The position numbers and the translations under genes are program-made. 64,000 nt of DNA from Helicobacter bilis ATCC 51630 (GTDB taxonomy: Bacteria; Campylobacterota; Campylobacteria; Campylobacterales; Helicobacteraceae). Within the stretch, counting starts at the first letter, position 1. Each line of letters starts with the position of its first letter. Positions 54,627-63,994 of this stretch are shown piece by piece. The notes under the pieces were generated by a model that ran no database searches, had not been told where the DNA came from, and worked only from the letters and a program-made list of their open reading frames with translations. The DNA lies in assembly GCF_000686565.1 (NCBI RefSeq), contig NZ_JMKW01000009.1, forward strand, positions 1 through 64,000. Direction: 5' to 3'.

Positions 54627-56258
54627 ATGCTAGAATGGATGCAAAAGCACAAGAAATATTTAGTTATTACCGTATGGGTAAGTGCTTTGGCATTGGTCTT
54701 TGCAAGCATGGTAGAGTGGGGTGGTGGTGGCTTCTCCGCAGTATCAAGCGATAGCGTTGCAAAGGTTGGCGACATATATATTAGCCGTCAAGAATATCAA
54801 AGAAAATATAATGAAATTTATGATAATGTTGCTGAATACATGCGTCAAGTAGGGCTACCAGATGATGGTAAGCCTATGCCAGAAATAAAACAAGAAGCCT
54901 TTAGAATCTTGGTGCAAGAAAAATTGCTAGAAATGCTTGCAAAAGACATTGGTGTAAGCATAACTTCAAATGAGATTCTAGAAGCCTTGCTTAATACGCC
55001 TGAATTTCAAGATGCAACACATACTTTTAATAAAGAGCAATACGAAAAGCTATTGCAAGCAAATCGCTGGAATACCGCTGATTATGAAGCGTTTGTAGCA
55101 AAGGCTTTGTTGCAAGAAAAAATGCAGAATTTTCCGTTAGCACCAGTTTCTACACTTGAGACAAATGCCTTTATGAGTGCAGGTAAGATTAAAGATGTTG
55201 CGGAGTTAAGATTGCTGCATAAAGATTCTGTGCTAAAAAATGCTGTGTTACAAACAACAGATTCAGAAGTTCGATCCTATTGGGAGAGAAACAAAGAGAG
55301 ATATTATAAACCAGTAAGCTATAAGATAGCATATATGGCACTTGATATGGGAGAAATTAACACAAATAGGGCAATGCTTGAGAAGTTCTATAAAGACAAT
55401 GAGAGAAAATATAAGAATCTAACATTTGAGCAAGCCTTAGAGGAAGTGGAAGCGGACTATCGCAAAGCGATTTTGGGTTTTGCTAGTTCTTATATGGCTA
55501 CTATAAGCAAAAATATTGCTGAAAATAATAAAGATTTACAGATTAAAACAAGCAATGTTGTTACTACAATGGAATCTCAAAGCATTGCTTTATTGCAAAA
55601 GCATTTTGATGGCGATTTAGATATTAAAGATATAGCACTGCAAGACATTCCATTATATAGTTTGCAGCTTAATGACGATGGGAGCAATCACTCTGCCTTA
55701 ATCACTGCAGTAAGCGGTGGTGAGGGCTTACTTGCACCTTTAGAGTATAGCAAGGATCATTGGATTATCCCTTATATTACCGAAAAGATTCCAAAACAAG
55801 CACTTAGTTTTGAGTTTGCAAAAGAGTTAGCTAGTAGGGATTTAATGCTAGAAAAACAAAATGATGAGTTTAAGAAAATGGCATATACCAAGCTTTCACA
55901 AATAGGCGAAGAGAGTTCTAGGAAATATCGTGTCGCTACTTTATCATTATGGCAGGAACAAAATATGCAATCTCATAAGCAGTTACTCTCGCTTGGTCTA
56001 AATGACATGGATATACGACAGGCATTAGATTATATCATGCGACATAATAAAAAAGAGGGCGTTGTGTTTCTTGGTAGCGACAAGGCACTTTTATTTAGAG
56101 TTGTTAAGCAAGAAATGCCTAATTATGCAGATCTAGTAAATATTACAAATGCAGAAGATGAAGCCCTGCAAGAAGCAAAGGTGAGAGATCTTAGAAATGC
56201 TATGTTTGAATATGCTATGAAACATTATAAGGTTATTGACTATAGGAGGCAGAATTGA
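54627..56258 (+). CDS. PpiD/SurA-like periplasmic chaperone, membrane-anchored
   Basis: 543 residues from ATG 54627 (AAAGGAA ahead of it). Single N-terminal membrane helix (YLVITVWVSALALVFASMVEW), then a SurA-N-like chaperone domain (VAKVGDIYISRQEYQRKYNEIYD, EAFRILVQEKLLEMLAKDIG, ALLNTPEFQD) and a long periplasmic C-terminal part. The layout is that of PpiD, though a clear parvulin PPIase core is not evident. It helps outer-membrane protein folding at the Sec exit. Homologue of HP0977, just before ftsA; the stop overlaps the ftsA start. Confidence 0.85.
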   Translation: MLEWMQKHKKYLVITVWVSALALVFASMVEWGGGGFSAVSSDSVAKVGDIYISRQEYQRKYNEIYDNVAEYMRQVGLPDDGKPMPEIKQEAFRILVQEKLLEMLAKDIGVSITSNEILEALLNTPEFQDATHTFNKEQYEKLLQANRWNTADYEAFVAKALLQEKMQNFPLAPVSTLETNAFMSAGKIKDVAELRLLHKDSVLKNAVLQTTDSEVRSYWERNKERYYKPVSYKIAYMALDMGEINTNRAMLEKFYKDNERKYKNLTFEQALEEVEADYRKAILGFASSYMATISKNIAENNKDLQIKTSNVVTTMESQSIALLQKHFDGDLDIKDIALQDIPLYSLQLNDDGSNHSALITAVSGGEGLLAPLEYSKDHWIIPYITEKIPKQALSFEFAKELASRDLMLEKQNDEFKKMAYTKLSQIGEESSRKYRVATLSLWQEQNMQSHKQLLSLGLNDMDIRQALDYIMRHNKKEGVVFLGSDKALLFRVVKQEMPNYADLVNITNAEDEALQEAKVRDLRNAMFEYAMKHYKVIDYRRQN

Positions 56259-57640
56259 ATAAGATTATTCTAGGTGTTGATGTTGGTTCAACAAAAATCT
56301 GCTCTATTATTGCTGATGTTAGGGGTTCTGATGTGCAAATCATTGGGACTGGGACATGTAAGACACAAGGTGTTAAGAAAGGTGCAATTGTAAATATAGA
56401 GCAGGCTGGCAGTGCCATTAGAAAGAGTATCCACGAAGCAAAGCTAATGGCTGGAGTGGATGTCTCAAAAGCCATAGTATCCTTGTCTGGTGCGCATACA
56501 AAAAGCATAAATGTAAGCGGCAGTGCTAATGTGATGGATAGAGAAGTTAATATCGACACTATCAATGCCGCATTGAGTTTTGCTGTGCATAATGCTGGGA
56601 TTCCAAAGGATTATTCAATCGTGCATGTACTTCCCCATCATTTTAGATTAAATGATAAAGAGCATGTAGAAGATCCTATAGGTATGACAGGTAGTCGCTT
56701 AGAGGTTGATACTCATATTGTTACTGTGCAGACTGCAAGTTTAGAGAATCTCAAAAAGGCTATTCGACTGGCTGGAGTTGAGATTGAAAACATTGTCCTT
56801 GCATCTTATGCGGCTTCAATTGCGGTATTACATGAAGATGAGAAAGATTTGGGTGTAGCATGTATTGACATGGGAGCGCAAACTTGTGAGCTTATGGTCT
56901 ATGATGGTAACTCTATGTGCTATAACGATTTTCTTGGCGTAGGTTCTAATCATATCTCAAGCGATATGGCGAGATTTCTTAATACGCCTTTAAAAGTTGC
57001 TGAAGAAATTAAGATTAAATTTGGGAATCTTTTGCCGAGTGCAGAAGAGCAGGGCAGGGTGCTTGAAATCCCGCGTATAGGCAATAATGAAGAAACTATC
57101 GATGTTCCTTTGCGTGATATATATTGTGTTATGGGTGATAGGGTAAAGGAAACCTTGCGGATATTATCAGATTCTATTGGCACGAGTGGATTAAAAAAAC
57201 AGATAACAGGCGTGGTGCTTACAGGTGGAATGGCAAATTTAAAGGGTATGCGAGAGTTTGCTTCTGCTGCGTTTAGCCCACTTTCTGTGCGTTTGGCGCG
57301 TCCTACTGAGATAGATGGCTTGTTTGATAACTTAAAAGATTCTAGTAGTTCTGTTGTAGTGGGGCTTATTCTTTATGGTGCAGGAAACTTCACCAACTAT
57401 GAAAAAGATTCACAAAATAATATTAGGAGTAGGCATAATGCGTTAAATATGGTAGAATCCGATTACGAAACACAAACACAGACAATGCAAACAGACTCTA
57501 ATTTTCAGATAGATTTGCGGGATTTAGATCAGCCCAATGCTGATGGACTTGAAAATCAAGCTGGGAATACAAGTAGTTCGCAGGACGAAAAGCCCTCATT
57601 CTTACAACGAATCAAGGCTTGGAGTAAAGATTTATTTTAA
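56255..57640 (+). CDS. ftsA: Cell division protein FtsA
   Basis: 461 residues, an actin-like ATPase that tethers FtsZ to the membrane. Phosphate 1 GVDVGSTKICSIIADV, SHS2 region with AIVSLSGAHTKSINVSGSANV, phosphate 2 ACIDMGAQTCELMVY, adenosine motif GVVLTGGMANLKG. The C-terminal amphipathic helix FLQRIKAWSKDLF ends the protein, after a D/N/Q/S linker. Start TTG 56255 with AGGAGG six bases upstream, overlapping the previous stop (TTGA). Confidence 0.96.
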   Translation: MNKIILGVDVGSTKICSIIADVRGSDVQIIGTGTCKTQGVKKGAIVNIEQAGSAIRKSIHEAKLMAGVDVSKAIVSLSGAHTKSINVSGSANVMDREVNIDTINAALSFAVHNAGIPKDYSIVHVLPHHFRLNDKEHVEDPIGMTGSRLEVDTHIVTVQTASLENLKKAIRLAGVEIENIVLASYAASIAVLHEDEKDLGVACIDMGAQTCELMVYDGNSMCYNDFLGVGSNHISSDMARFLNTPLKVAEEIKIKFGNLLPSAEEQGRVLEIPRIGNNEETIDVPLRDIYCVMGDRVKETLRILSDSIGTSGLKKQITGVVLTGGMANLKGMREFASAAFSPLSVRLARPTEIDGLFDNLKDSSSSVVVGLILYGAGNFTNYEKDSQNNIRSRHNALNMVESDYETQTQTMQTDSNFQIDLRDLDQPNADGLENQAGNTSSSQDEKPSFLQRIKAWSKDLF

Positions 57641-57658
57641 ACAATTAAAGGTGAAAAT

Positions 57659-58861
57659 ATGAATAACAATGAAGTAGATTTACGAGAAATACCAAACGAA
57701 GAAATAGGACATGCTCCAGTTATAACGGTTGTCGGTGTAGGTGGTGGTGGCAATAATACTATTCGCCATTTAAAGAATAAAGGCACTTTTTCAAGCATTC
57801 GTTTAATGATAGCAAACACTGATTTACAGCACATGCATAACAGCCCTGTGTCAAATCATATTGTTTTAGGTAGAAAGCTTACAAAAGGCTTAGGTGCGGG
57901 TATGAAACCAGAAAAGGGCAAACAAGCCGCAGAAGAGAGTTATGATGATATTAAACAAGCCCTGCAAGGTTCTGATCTTATCATTATTGCCGCTGGACTA
58001 GGTGGTGGGACTGGGACTGGTGCTGCCCCTGTTTTTGCAAAAGCCGCACAAGAGACTGGTGCATTAACTATTGGCGTTGTTACAAAACCTTTTGCCTATG
58101 AGGGCAGTCGCCGTGCGAAGTTGGCAGAAGAGGGCTTAAAAGAGTTGCATGAAGTTTGTGATTCAATCGTTGTTATTCCTAACACAAAATTGCTGAGTGT
58201 AATTGGTAAAAATACGGGCTATAAAGAAAGCATGAGTTATGTTGATGATGTTGTAGCGCGTGCTGTGAATGGAATCTCAAGTGTGATTTTAAATAACTCT
58301 GATGAGGGAATCAATGTGGATTTTGAAGACTTACGCACGGTTATGAGTCACAGAGGTTTAGCATTAATGGGTATAGGTGAAGGGCAGGGTGAGAATGCTG
58401 CTGATGATGCAATCACCAATGCAATACATTCACCACTTTTTGACAATATGTCTATTAATGGTTCTATGGGTGTGATTGTGAATTATGAGTTTAACTCTAA
58501 TTTCCCATTTGTTGCGATTTCAGAATCTATGGGAATCATTCAAGAAGCCGCAAGAGACGATGCGGATATTATTTTTGGGACTATGCCACGAGATGATTTT
58601 GAGATGGATAAAGTGCGTGTTTCTATTATCGCAACAGGCTTTGAAACAAATAAACAGCAAGAGATTCCAGCAAAGCCACAAGTTGCAACGCAGGTAGCAC
58701 AATCACAACAAGAAGTAGCAGGGCAGCAGGCACAAAAAGAGCCAAATCTATTCACTTCCACACCAGATATTTTTGTGCATAGAGCGACAAAAATTAGCAG
58801 TGGCGATTATGATGACGATGATTTGGACACGCCAACATATATTAGAAACCAAAAAGATTAA
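57659..58861 (+). CDS. ftsZ: Cell division protein FtsZ
   Basis: 400 residues, the tubulin-like GTPase that forms the division ring. [15 protein letters not shown] at the start of the GTPase domain, the tubulin signature [16 protein letters not shown], and the T7-loop region [11 protein letters not shown] with its catalytic Asp are intact. A Q/A-rich linker (~335-375) precedes the conserved C-terminal tail [11 protein letters not shown] that binds FtsA. Immediately follows ftsA. Confidence 0.97.
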   Translation: MNNNEVDLREIPNEEIGHAPVITVVGVGGGGNNTIRHLKNKGTFSSIRLMIANTDLQHMHNSPVSNHIVLGRKLTKGLGAGMKPEKGKQAAEESYDDIKQALQGSDLIIIAAGLGGGTGTGAAPVFAKAAQETGALTIGVVTKPFAYEGSRRAKLAEEGLKELHEVCDSIVVIPNTKLLSVIGKNTGYKESMSYVDDVVARAVNGISSVILNNSDEGINVDFEDLRTVMSHRGLALMGIGEGQGENAADDAITNAIHSPLFDNMSINGSMGVIVNYEFNSNFPFVAISESMGIIQEAARDDADIIFGTMPRDDFEMDKVRVSIIATGFETNKQQEIPAKPQVATQVAQSQQEVAGQQAQKEPNLFTSTPDIFVHRATKISSGDYDDDDLDTPTYIRNQKD

Positions 58862-58910
58862 AGTATTAAAATATAAATATGCAAACTTTTATTGTATTGC
58901 ATTTAGGGGT

Positions 58911-59687
58911 ATGGATTTGATACACCATCATGAAACTGGTGAAGTTTTACTAGAAACTCGCAATTTATACAAATCATTTAACAACAAAACACAAGGCAAA
59001 ATCCAGATTCTAAAAGGCATTAACTTTTCTCTTAGGGAAAGTGAAGTTGTTTCAATTATCGGTCCTAGTGGTTGCGGTAAAAGCACTTTTTTACGATGTT
59101 TGAATGGGCTTGAAAGTATTGATTCTGGGGAAATTATCTTCGATGGAAAAGCAATTCAAGCAAACTCAAATTGGCGTGTGTTGCGGCAACAAATTGGTAT
59201 GGTTTTTCAAAGTTATGAGCTTTTTCCACATTTAAATGTGCTTGATAATGTATTATTGGCACCTTGTAAAATACTTAAAAAAACCAAAGAAAGTGCCACA
59301 GAAGACGCACTAAAATGGCTAAAGCGAGTTGGATTAGAAGAAAAAATACATCATTATCCACGAGATCTAAGCGGCGGACAGAAACAAAGAGTAGCAATCG
59401 TTCGTAGTCTTTGTATGAATCCAAAAGTTATGCTTTTTGATGAAGTAACTGCGAGCCTAGACCCAGAAATGATAAAAGAAGTGCTTGAAGTTATAAAGTC
59501 GTTGGCAATTGATGGCATGAGTATGGTTATTGTAACTCATCAAATGCGATTTGCTGAAGCAATCAGTCATAGAGTTATGTTTTTTGATGGTGGTGTTGTA
59601 GCTGAAGAGGGTCAGGCACAAGAGTTCTTTAAAGCACCAAAAACAAAAAGAGCCAAACAATTTTTAACAATTTTTGATTTTGAGTGA
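58911..59687 (+). CDS. Amino-acid-type ABC transporter ATP-binding protein (orphan)
   Basis: 258 residues from ATG 58911; AGGGG precedes it. The upstream in-frame sequence overlaps ftsZ out of frame and is not real. Walker [16 protein letters not shown], signature [15 protein letters not shown], Walker [13 protein letters not shown] and [11 protein letters not shown] put it in the GlnQ/HisP class. No permease or binding protein gene is nearby, so its partners must be elsewhere. It lies 49 bases after ftsZ and could be cotranscribed. Confidence 0.85.
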   Translation: MDLIHHHETGEVLLETRNLYKSFNNKTQGKIQILKGINFSLRESEVVSIIGPSGCGKSTFLRCLNGLESIDSGEIIFDGKAIQANSNWRVLRQQIGMVFQSYELFPHLNVLDNVLLAPCKILKKTKESATEDALKWLKRVGLEEKIHHYPRDLSGGQKQRVAIVRSLCMNPKVMLFDEVTASLDPEMIKEVLEVIKSLAIDGMSMVIVTHQMRFAEAISHRVMFFDGGVVAEEGQAQEFFKAPKTKRAKQFLTIFDFE

Positions 59688-60292
59688 AATACTATAAATG
59701 ATAAATTACGCAGAATTTGTAACTCCATATTGAATAACAGGTTTAAAGCTACATGTTTTTTGCTTTCTAAAGATGGAAGGGGAGAGATAGAGCCTTGAAT
59801 AAATAAAAATTTGAAAATTAAAGTTTTCATATATTTTTATTTATTATTCTCGCATCTCAGATAGGCGTAGCAAAACATGTATGGGATTATCCGCCAAACT
59901 ACTAAGAACGCATATTTTATGCAAGCTTTAGCTTTATTCGTGTGTTTTGCTGGACTTATATCTATATATCAAACAATAAAATTTCTTACCAATCATCAAT
60001 AATAAAAGCATAATGAATTCTTTGCTATTATTGATTTAACATGCTTTTGAATGTATCTATACAGAATCGATGGAATCCACCTTAACCTAAACCTATATTG
60101 CAAAAAACATAACACAATGGAGTTAAAAATATCCATAAGATAAATTGATAAGAAATAAAGAGAGATTTAAGCAAGAGTTAAACTTCAATCTTGCAACGCT
60201 ATGTAATAAAACGATAGCAAATACACACAACAACTTTTCTGTAATGTCGTTGCAAAAATATCAAAGCAAATATATAAGAGATTTGTAATAGC
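59688..60292. other. 600-bp gene-poor stretch
   Basis: On the plus strand 59877-60002 is a possible 41-residue ORF (MYGIIRQTTKNAYF, then hydrophobic MQALALFVCFAGLISIYQTI), without a ribosome site. Its end overlaps an inverted repeat TCAATAATA/TATTATTGA. Another pair TTGCAACG (near 60191) and CGTTGCAA (near 60248) is present. Nothing else recognisable. Confidence 0.4.
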
Positions 60293-60553
60293 TTATATAT
60301 TCATGCCTCCATAAATTTGTGCCTTATCCTCTTCTCTATCATCAGCCTCTAATTTATCTTCGATGATTGTTCTAATCTCATCATATTTCTTTGCTTTCGC
60401 ATAGTTTGCAAGCCAACTATCTACCCATTCAGGCGTTGTGCCACGAGAATTCCAGCCTACAACCCCAGTATATCCCGCATTTACCATTGCCGCAAATTCT
60501 TTTTTCTTCAGTTTCAGCACTTTTAGCTGATGTTCAAAATTTTCAATAGTCAT
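60293..60553 (-). CDS. Small DNA-binding protein of phage/mobile-element type
   Basis: 86 residues. The N-terminal half fits a helix-turn-helix (FEHQLKVLKLKKKEFAAMVN, then AGYTGVVGWNSRG, with GYTGVVGW as the recognition-helix region) followed by the pattern TTPEWVDSWLANYAKAK, common in short regulators of epsilonproteobacterial prophages. A charged tail follows. No neighbour in its direction. It may be a lone regulator left from an element such as the Mu-like remnant at 63 kb. Confidence 0.65.
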   Translation of the reverse strand: MTIENFEHQLKVLKLKKKEFAAMVNAGYTGVVGWNSRGTTPEWVDSWLANYAKAKKYDEIRTIIEDKLEADDREEDKAQIYGGMNI

Positions 60554-60957
60554 TTCAACCCCACTTAATTAAGATTACTTTCACAAGAACTCATCATTTT
60601 GTAACACTCTGATTCTGCATTCGTGTAAAAGATTAACATGAAATTTTATTTACTTTTTATCAATTAATTACTAATAATCATAAATATTTAGTAAAAATAT
60701 ATAGAAATTTTGATTATATTGACTATAAAATTACCATATAAATAACTTTAAATGCTTTTAGTATCATTAAATACATCTAGTAATGGAGTAAGGCTTGTTG
60801 TAAGAATAGATTGCACCGCCCTACCCTATTCCATAAATGAAATAGCTTTGAAACTCCAAAACTCTTAAATTATAGAATCCTTTGTATTCCATTATGCAAC
60901 CTCAATGCAAATTAAAAATATAAAACCAAAGCTATTTTCCATTATCTCTTGAATCGT

Positions 60958-60968
60958 TTTTTTTTTTT
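60958..60968 (+). repeat. T11 tract in fkbM promoter
   Basis: Eleven Ts directly upstream of a -10-like TAGAAT at 60970-60975, in the spacer where length changes alter promoter strength. Confidence 0.65.
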
Positions 60969-60969
60969 G

Positions 60970-60975
60970 TAGAAT
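60970..60975 (+). promoter_or_regulatory. Putative -10 box TAGAAT of fkbM
   Basis: TAGAAT 28 bases before ATG 61004, immediately after the T11 run and a G. Confidence 0.45.
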
Positions 60976-61003
60976 AGCTGACATCAAAATATAAGGGACT
61001 AGC

Positions 61004-61888
61004 ATGGGTATTATCAGTAAAGAGATAGATGGCAATAAGGAAGTAAGAAAGATATTGGGTATCCCCCTACTCACGACACATAAAAAACAGATTCAAAACA
61101 GCATAAGAAAGCGATATAAATTATTTGGTATCCCAGTATATCAGCGTAAGAAGAAAAAATACAGCAATGAGAGCATTTTACTCAACATGCAGGAAAAGGT
61201 AAATCGAGTTGAATATCTCATAGATTCTCTATGGCTATCAAACCTGCAAAATGAAACATTCTGTGGGCAGCTTGGACAAGACGCCCTAGCCTATTCTATT
61301 CTGCATAAAAAGAAACGAGGCTTTTTTGTCGATATAGGCGCACATGATGGAGTGAATATTAATAATAGCTATTTATTTGAGCGACTTGGGTGGAATGGAT
61401 TTTGCGTTGAAGCCAATCCAAAAACCTTTGAAGAATTAAAGAAAAATAGAAAATGTGATACCTATAATCTTGCGATTTTTTCTAAAAATATCGGCACAAC
61501 AACCCTTGTAGCTTCAGATTCTGAATATTCTGTGCTTGATACATTAGAGCTAAACTTGACACAGCACCATAAAGGTCGCCTTGATGAGTTAGGGCAAACT
61601 AAGACTTTTTCAGTGCAAACAGCAACTTTTAATGAAGTTATGCAAAATTACCCCAATATTTTTCATATAGATTTTATGACTTTAGATGTTGAGGGTGGTG
61701 AAATGGAAGTGCTAAAAGGCATAGATTTTGACAAATATAGCTTCAGCGTGATGACAATAGAGCATAATTACACAGAATCTAAAGAGCAAATAATAGACTT
61801 TTTACACACAAAAGGCTATCGCGTATTGCTACAAAATGCGTGGGATATTATGTTTGTAAAATCTTTATATGTTGAATATAAATATTAA
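61004..61888 (+). CDS. FkbM family SAM-dependent methyltransferase
   Basis: 294 residues. The N-terminal ~85 residues are basic and hold MGIISKEIDGNKEVRKILGI and LFGIPVYQRKKKK, as often seen before glycan-modifying domains. The FkbM domain follows: GQLGQDALAYSIL, FVDIGAHDGVNINNSYLFER, GFCVEANPKTFEEL, FMTLDVEGGEMEVLKGID, and a final strand. Such enzymes O-methylate sugars of surface glycans. ATAAGGG precedes ATG. The promoter tract suggests switching. Confidence 0.88.
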   Translation: MGIISKEIDGNKEVRKILGIPLLTTHKKQIQNSIRKRYKLFGIPVYQRKKKKYSNESILLNMQEKVNRVEYLIDSLWLSNLQNETFCGQLGQDALAYSILHKKKRGFFVDIGAHDGVNINNSYLFERLGWNGFCVEANPKTFEELKKNRKCDTYNLAIFSKNIGTTTLVASDSEYSVLDTLELNLTQHHKGRLDELGQTKTFSVQTATFNEVMQNYPNIFHIDFMTLDVEGGEMEVLKGIDFDKYSFSVMTIEHNYTESKEQIIDFLHTKGYRVLLQNAWDIMFVKSLYVEYKY

Positions 61889-62011
61889 TTTAGTTTCTAA
61901 ATATAATTACATTGTATGGCTATCTGCCAAACAAACCAAAAATATATCAGAACTTTACGCCATGCTAGATTATTAAGAAACAATAAAATAATATTCACAC
62001 AATAAATATGC

Positions 62012-62017
62012 TACAAT
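62012..62017 (+). promoter_or_regulatory. -10-like TACAAT before argB
   Basis: TACAAT 31 bases before ATG 62049, with AAAAGGA between. Confidence 0.4.
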
Positions 62018-62048
62018 AAGCTTTTTCTACAACCAAAAGGATACACAA

Positions 62049-62921
62049 ATGGACAAAGAAAAGTCAATGAAAGAGTGGCAAGACAAGGCAAAAATATTAA
62101 TAGAATCTTTGCCCTATATCCAGCTATTCCGTGGCAAAACAATGGTGATAAAGTATGGCGGAAGTGCCATGTTAAATGAAGAATTGCAAAAAAGTTTGAT
62201 ACGCGATGTAGCCCTACTTCATTCGATCGGATTCCAGCCCATTATCGTGCATGGCGGGGGCAAGGATATTGACAAATGGCTAGAAGTCGTAAAGATTGAA
62301 AGAAAATTTAAGGACGGCTTAAGGGTTACTGATAAAGATACGATGAAAATCGTTGAAATGGTGTTAAATAAAATCAGTAAAGACATCGTGGGTATGCTAT
62401 GTGAGTTTGGTGTGCAAGCATGCGGCATAAGCGGCAAAGATGGCAGAATGCTGCAAGTCAGACCTAAAGATAGCGAGAATCTTGGTTATGTCGGCGAAGT
62501 AGTGCATGTGGATACGACACTTGTAAGTGCGATTTTGCAAGATGGTTTTGTGCCTGTGATTTGCCCTGTTGGCATAGGGAGCGACCATAATAGCTACAAT
62601 GTTAATGCCGATGATGCAGCATGTGCCATTGCTGAAGCCCTACATGCTGAAAAGCTTGTATTTTTGAGCGATATTGAGGGCGTGTATGAGGATTATGATA
62701 ATAAGGATTCTTTTATTTCAGAGCTTAGTTTGCGTGAGGCACAAAATCTTATCGACACAGGCAAAGTAAGCGGTGGTATGATACCAAAGTTACAAAGTTG
62801 CATACATGCTATTCACAATGGCGTTTCTCGTGTGCATATACTCGATGGAAGAGTGCAGCATTGCTTACTTCTAGAGTTTTTTACAAATAAAGGTATAGGC
62901 ACAGCGATATTAAAGAAATAG
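62049..62921 (+). CDS. argB: Acetylglutamate kinase
   Basis: ArgB phosphorylates N-acetylglutamate in arginine synthesis. The 290 residues show MVIKYGGSAM, IIVHGGGKDIDKWL, ISGKDGRMLQV, NVNADDAACAIAEAL and KVSGGMIPKLQSCIHAI. All substrate and ATP loops are present. It stands alone with its own promoter, unlike arg operons of other bacteria. Confidence 0.95.
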   Translation: MDKEKSMKEWQDKAKILIESLPYIQLFRGKTMVIKYGGSAMLNEELQKSLIRDVALLHSIGFQPIIVHGGGKDIDKWLEVVKIERKFKDGLRVTDKDTMKIVEMVLNKISKDIVGMLCEFGVQACGISGKDGRMLQVRPKDSENLGYVGEVVHVDTTLVSAILQDGFVPVICPVGIGSDHNSYNVNADDAACAIAEALHAEKLVFLSDIEGVYEDYDNKDSFISELSLREAQNLIDTGKVSGGMIPKLQSCIHAIHNGVSRVHILDGRVQHCLLLEFFTNKGIGTAILKK

Positions 62922-63081
62922 ATTCTATCTTGTATTCTTAAAATCTTGCTTGGATTTATCACTACGGGTTAGATAGCATAAATACATGACCGAAGCAAAA
63001 ATTGAAAACTCACTTATGCAGTTGCGTAGCAACAAATCCACACATGCAAATCAACAAAAAGTCGCAAAAAGAAAAACGCAA

Positions 63082-63648
63082 TCACAAAATAATCATACTT
63101 GCCGCCTGCGCCACTATTTCTTCACTCACACCTACTTCATGCAATCCAGCCAATCTATTAGCCTTTCTAAACAACTTCCCACTACTTCTAAAGTTCCCCT
63201 TTGTATAGTGAAAAATATATTCATTAAAGCATTCTGCACATTCTCTCTCATCACAGCCCCTTAAATGCCACCTTGAATCAATACGCGAATACAACTGCTT
63301 TAAATCCCCATTTTTACCCATTAAATTCTTTATTAGAATCTCAGTTCCAACAAGCACAAATCCCTTTTGACTAAAGTCCCAAATACGCCTTAAATCTTCT
63401 AATGCCCTTAAAGGCAAATGCTCTGCTTCATCAATGATTACAATGCAATCTCTACGAGATAATTCCTTAGCAATAGCTACGACCTTATCATGCAAGCTTC
63501 TATGATAATTTAAATGCAGTCTATCACTAAGGATTTCTAGCAATACCTTTGCAGTCGTATGCAAGGTAGCTTCAATCAATATGCAGTTTTGTCTATTACT
63601 GCTTGTATTATGCGATGTGTTGCTATACTCACCATATAGAGCTACATC
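63082..63648 (-). pseudogene. MuB-like transposition ATPase, N-terminally truncated
   Basis: The open frame begins just after a TAA at 63649-63651; the first usable start is TTG 63579, giving 165 residues. The sequence matches the second half of the MuB/phage AAA ATPase: ILIEATLHTTAKVLLEIL, Walker B DCIVIIDEAEHLPLRALEDL, LVGTEILIKNLMGKNG, SRIDSRWHLRGCDEREC and a C-terminal helix with VSEEIVAQAASM. The HTH and Walker A parts are missing. Without the P-loop it cannot bind ATP normally, so a remnant of a Mu-like prophage is likely. Confidence 0.7.
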
Positions 63649-63651
63649 TTA

Positions 63652-63994
63652 TATTCTTATATCATCACATCGATATTGTGTATAGCAAAACTCATCATTT
63701 GTGCTAGAAATTTATTTTTCACACATCACATTTTAAGCGGCCTAAAATCTCTTAATAGTCCATCGCATAAAAACCATGGATTTACTTAGTTTTACATTGC
63801 CATTGTTCCTTGTGCTTCACACCACACTTGTGTCATTTGTCAAAAAACACATACCATAACAACGGGCTTACAGCGCACAGATAGAATCTATAATAAGGAA
63901 TACTTTATGCTTTTACTTCGCAATCTTTAGTTTTATTGCTATTTTTATTAAGGCATAAAGACTAAAGATATATTTCTACATAAAGGATAAAGGT
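63652..63994. other. Decayed stretch at the window end
   Basis: No intact gene. On the minus strand a short open run ending at 63726 reads VNPWFLCDGLLRDFRPLKM, which looks protein-like and could be the end of a lost element gene. The Walker A part of the MuB gene is not found here. Confidence 0.35.

Larger units (their letters stand above)
60554..61003. other. AT-rich divergent regulatory stretch
   Basis: 450 bases, extremely AT-rich at 60640-60760. It carries the upstream region of the small DNA-binding protein gene and the promoter of fkbM with its T11 tract. No gene is seen. Confidence 0.5.

Noticed and set aside
59612-59830. Minus-strand 72-residue ORF
   Set aside because: Half of it is antisense to the ABC ATPase gene and no ribosome site is seen.
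62986-63264. Plus-strand ORFs after argB
   Set aside because: Mostly antisense to the MuB-like fragment; no family pattern.
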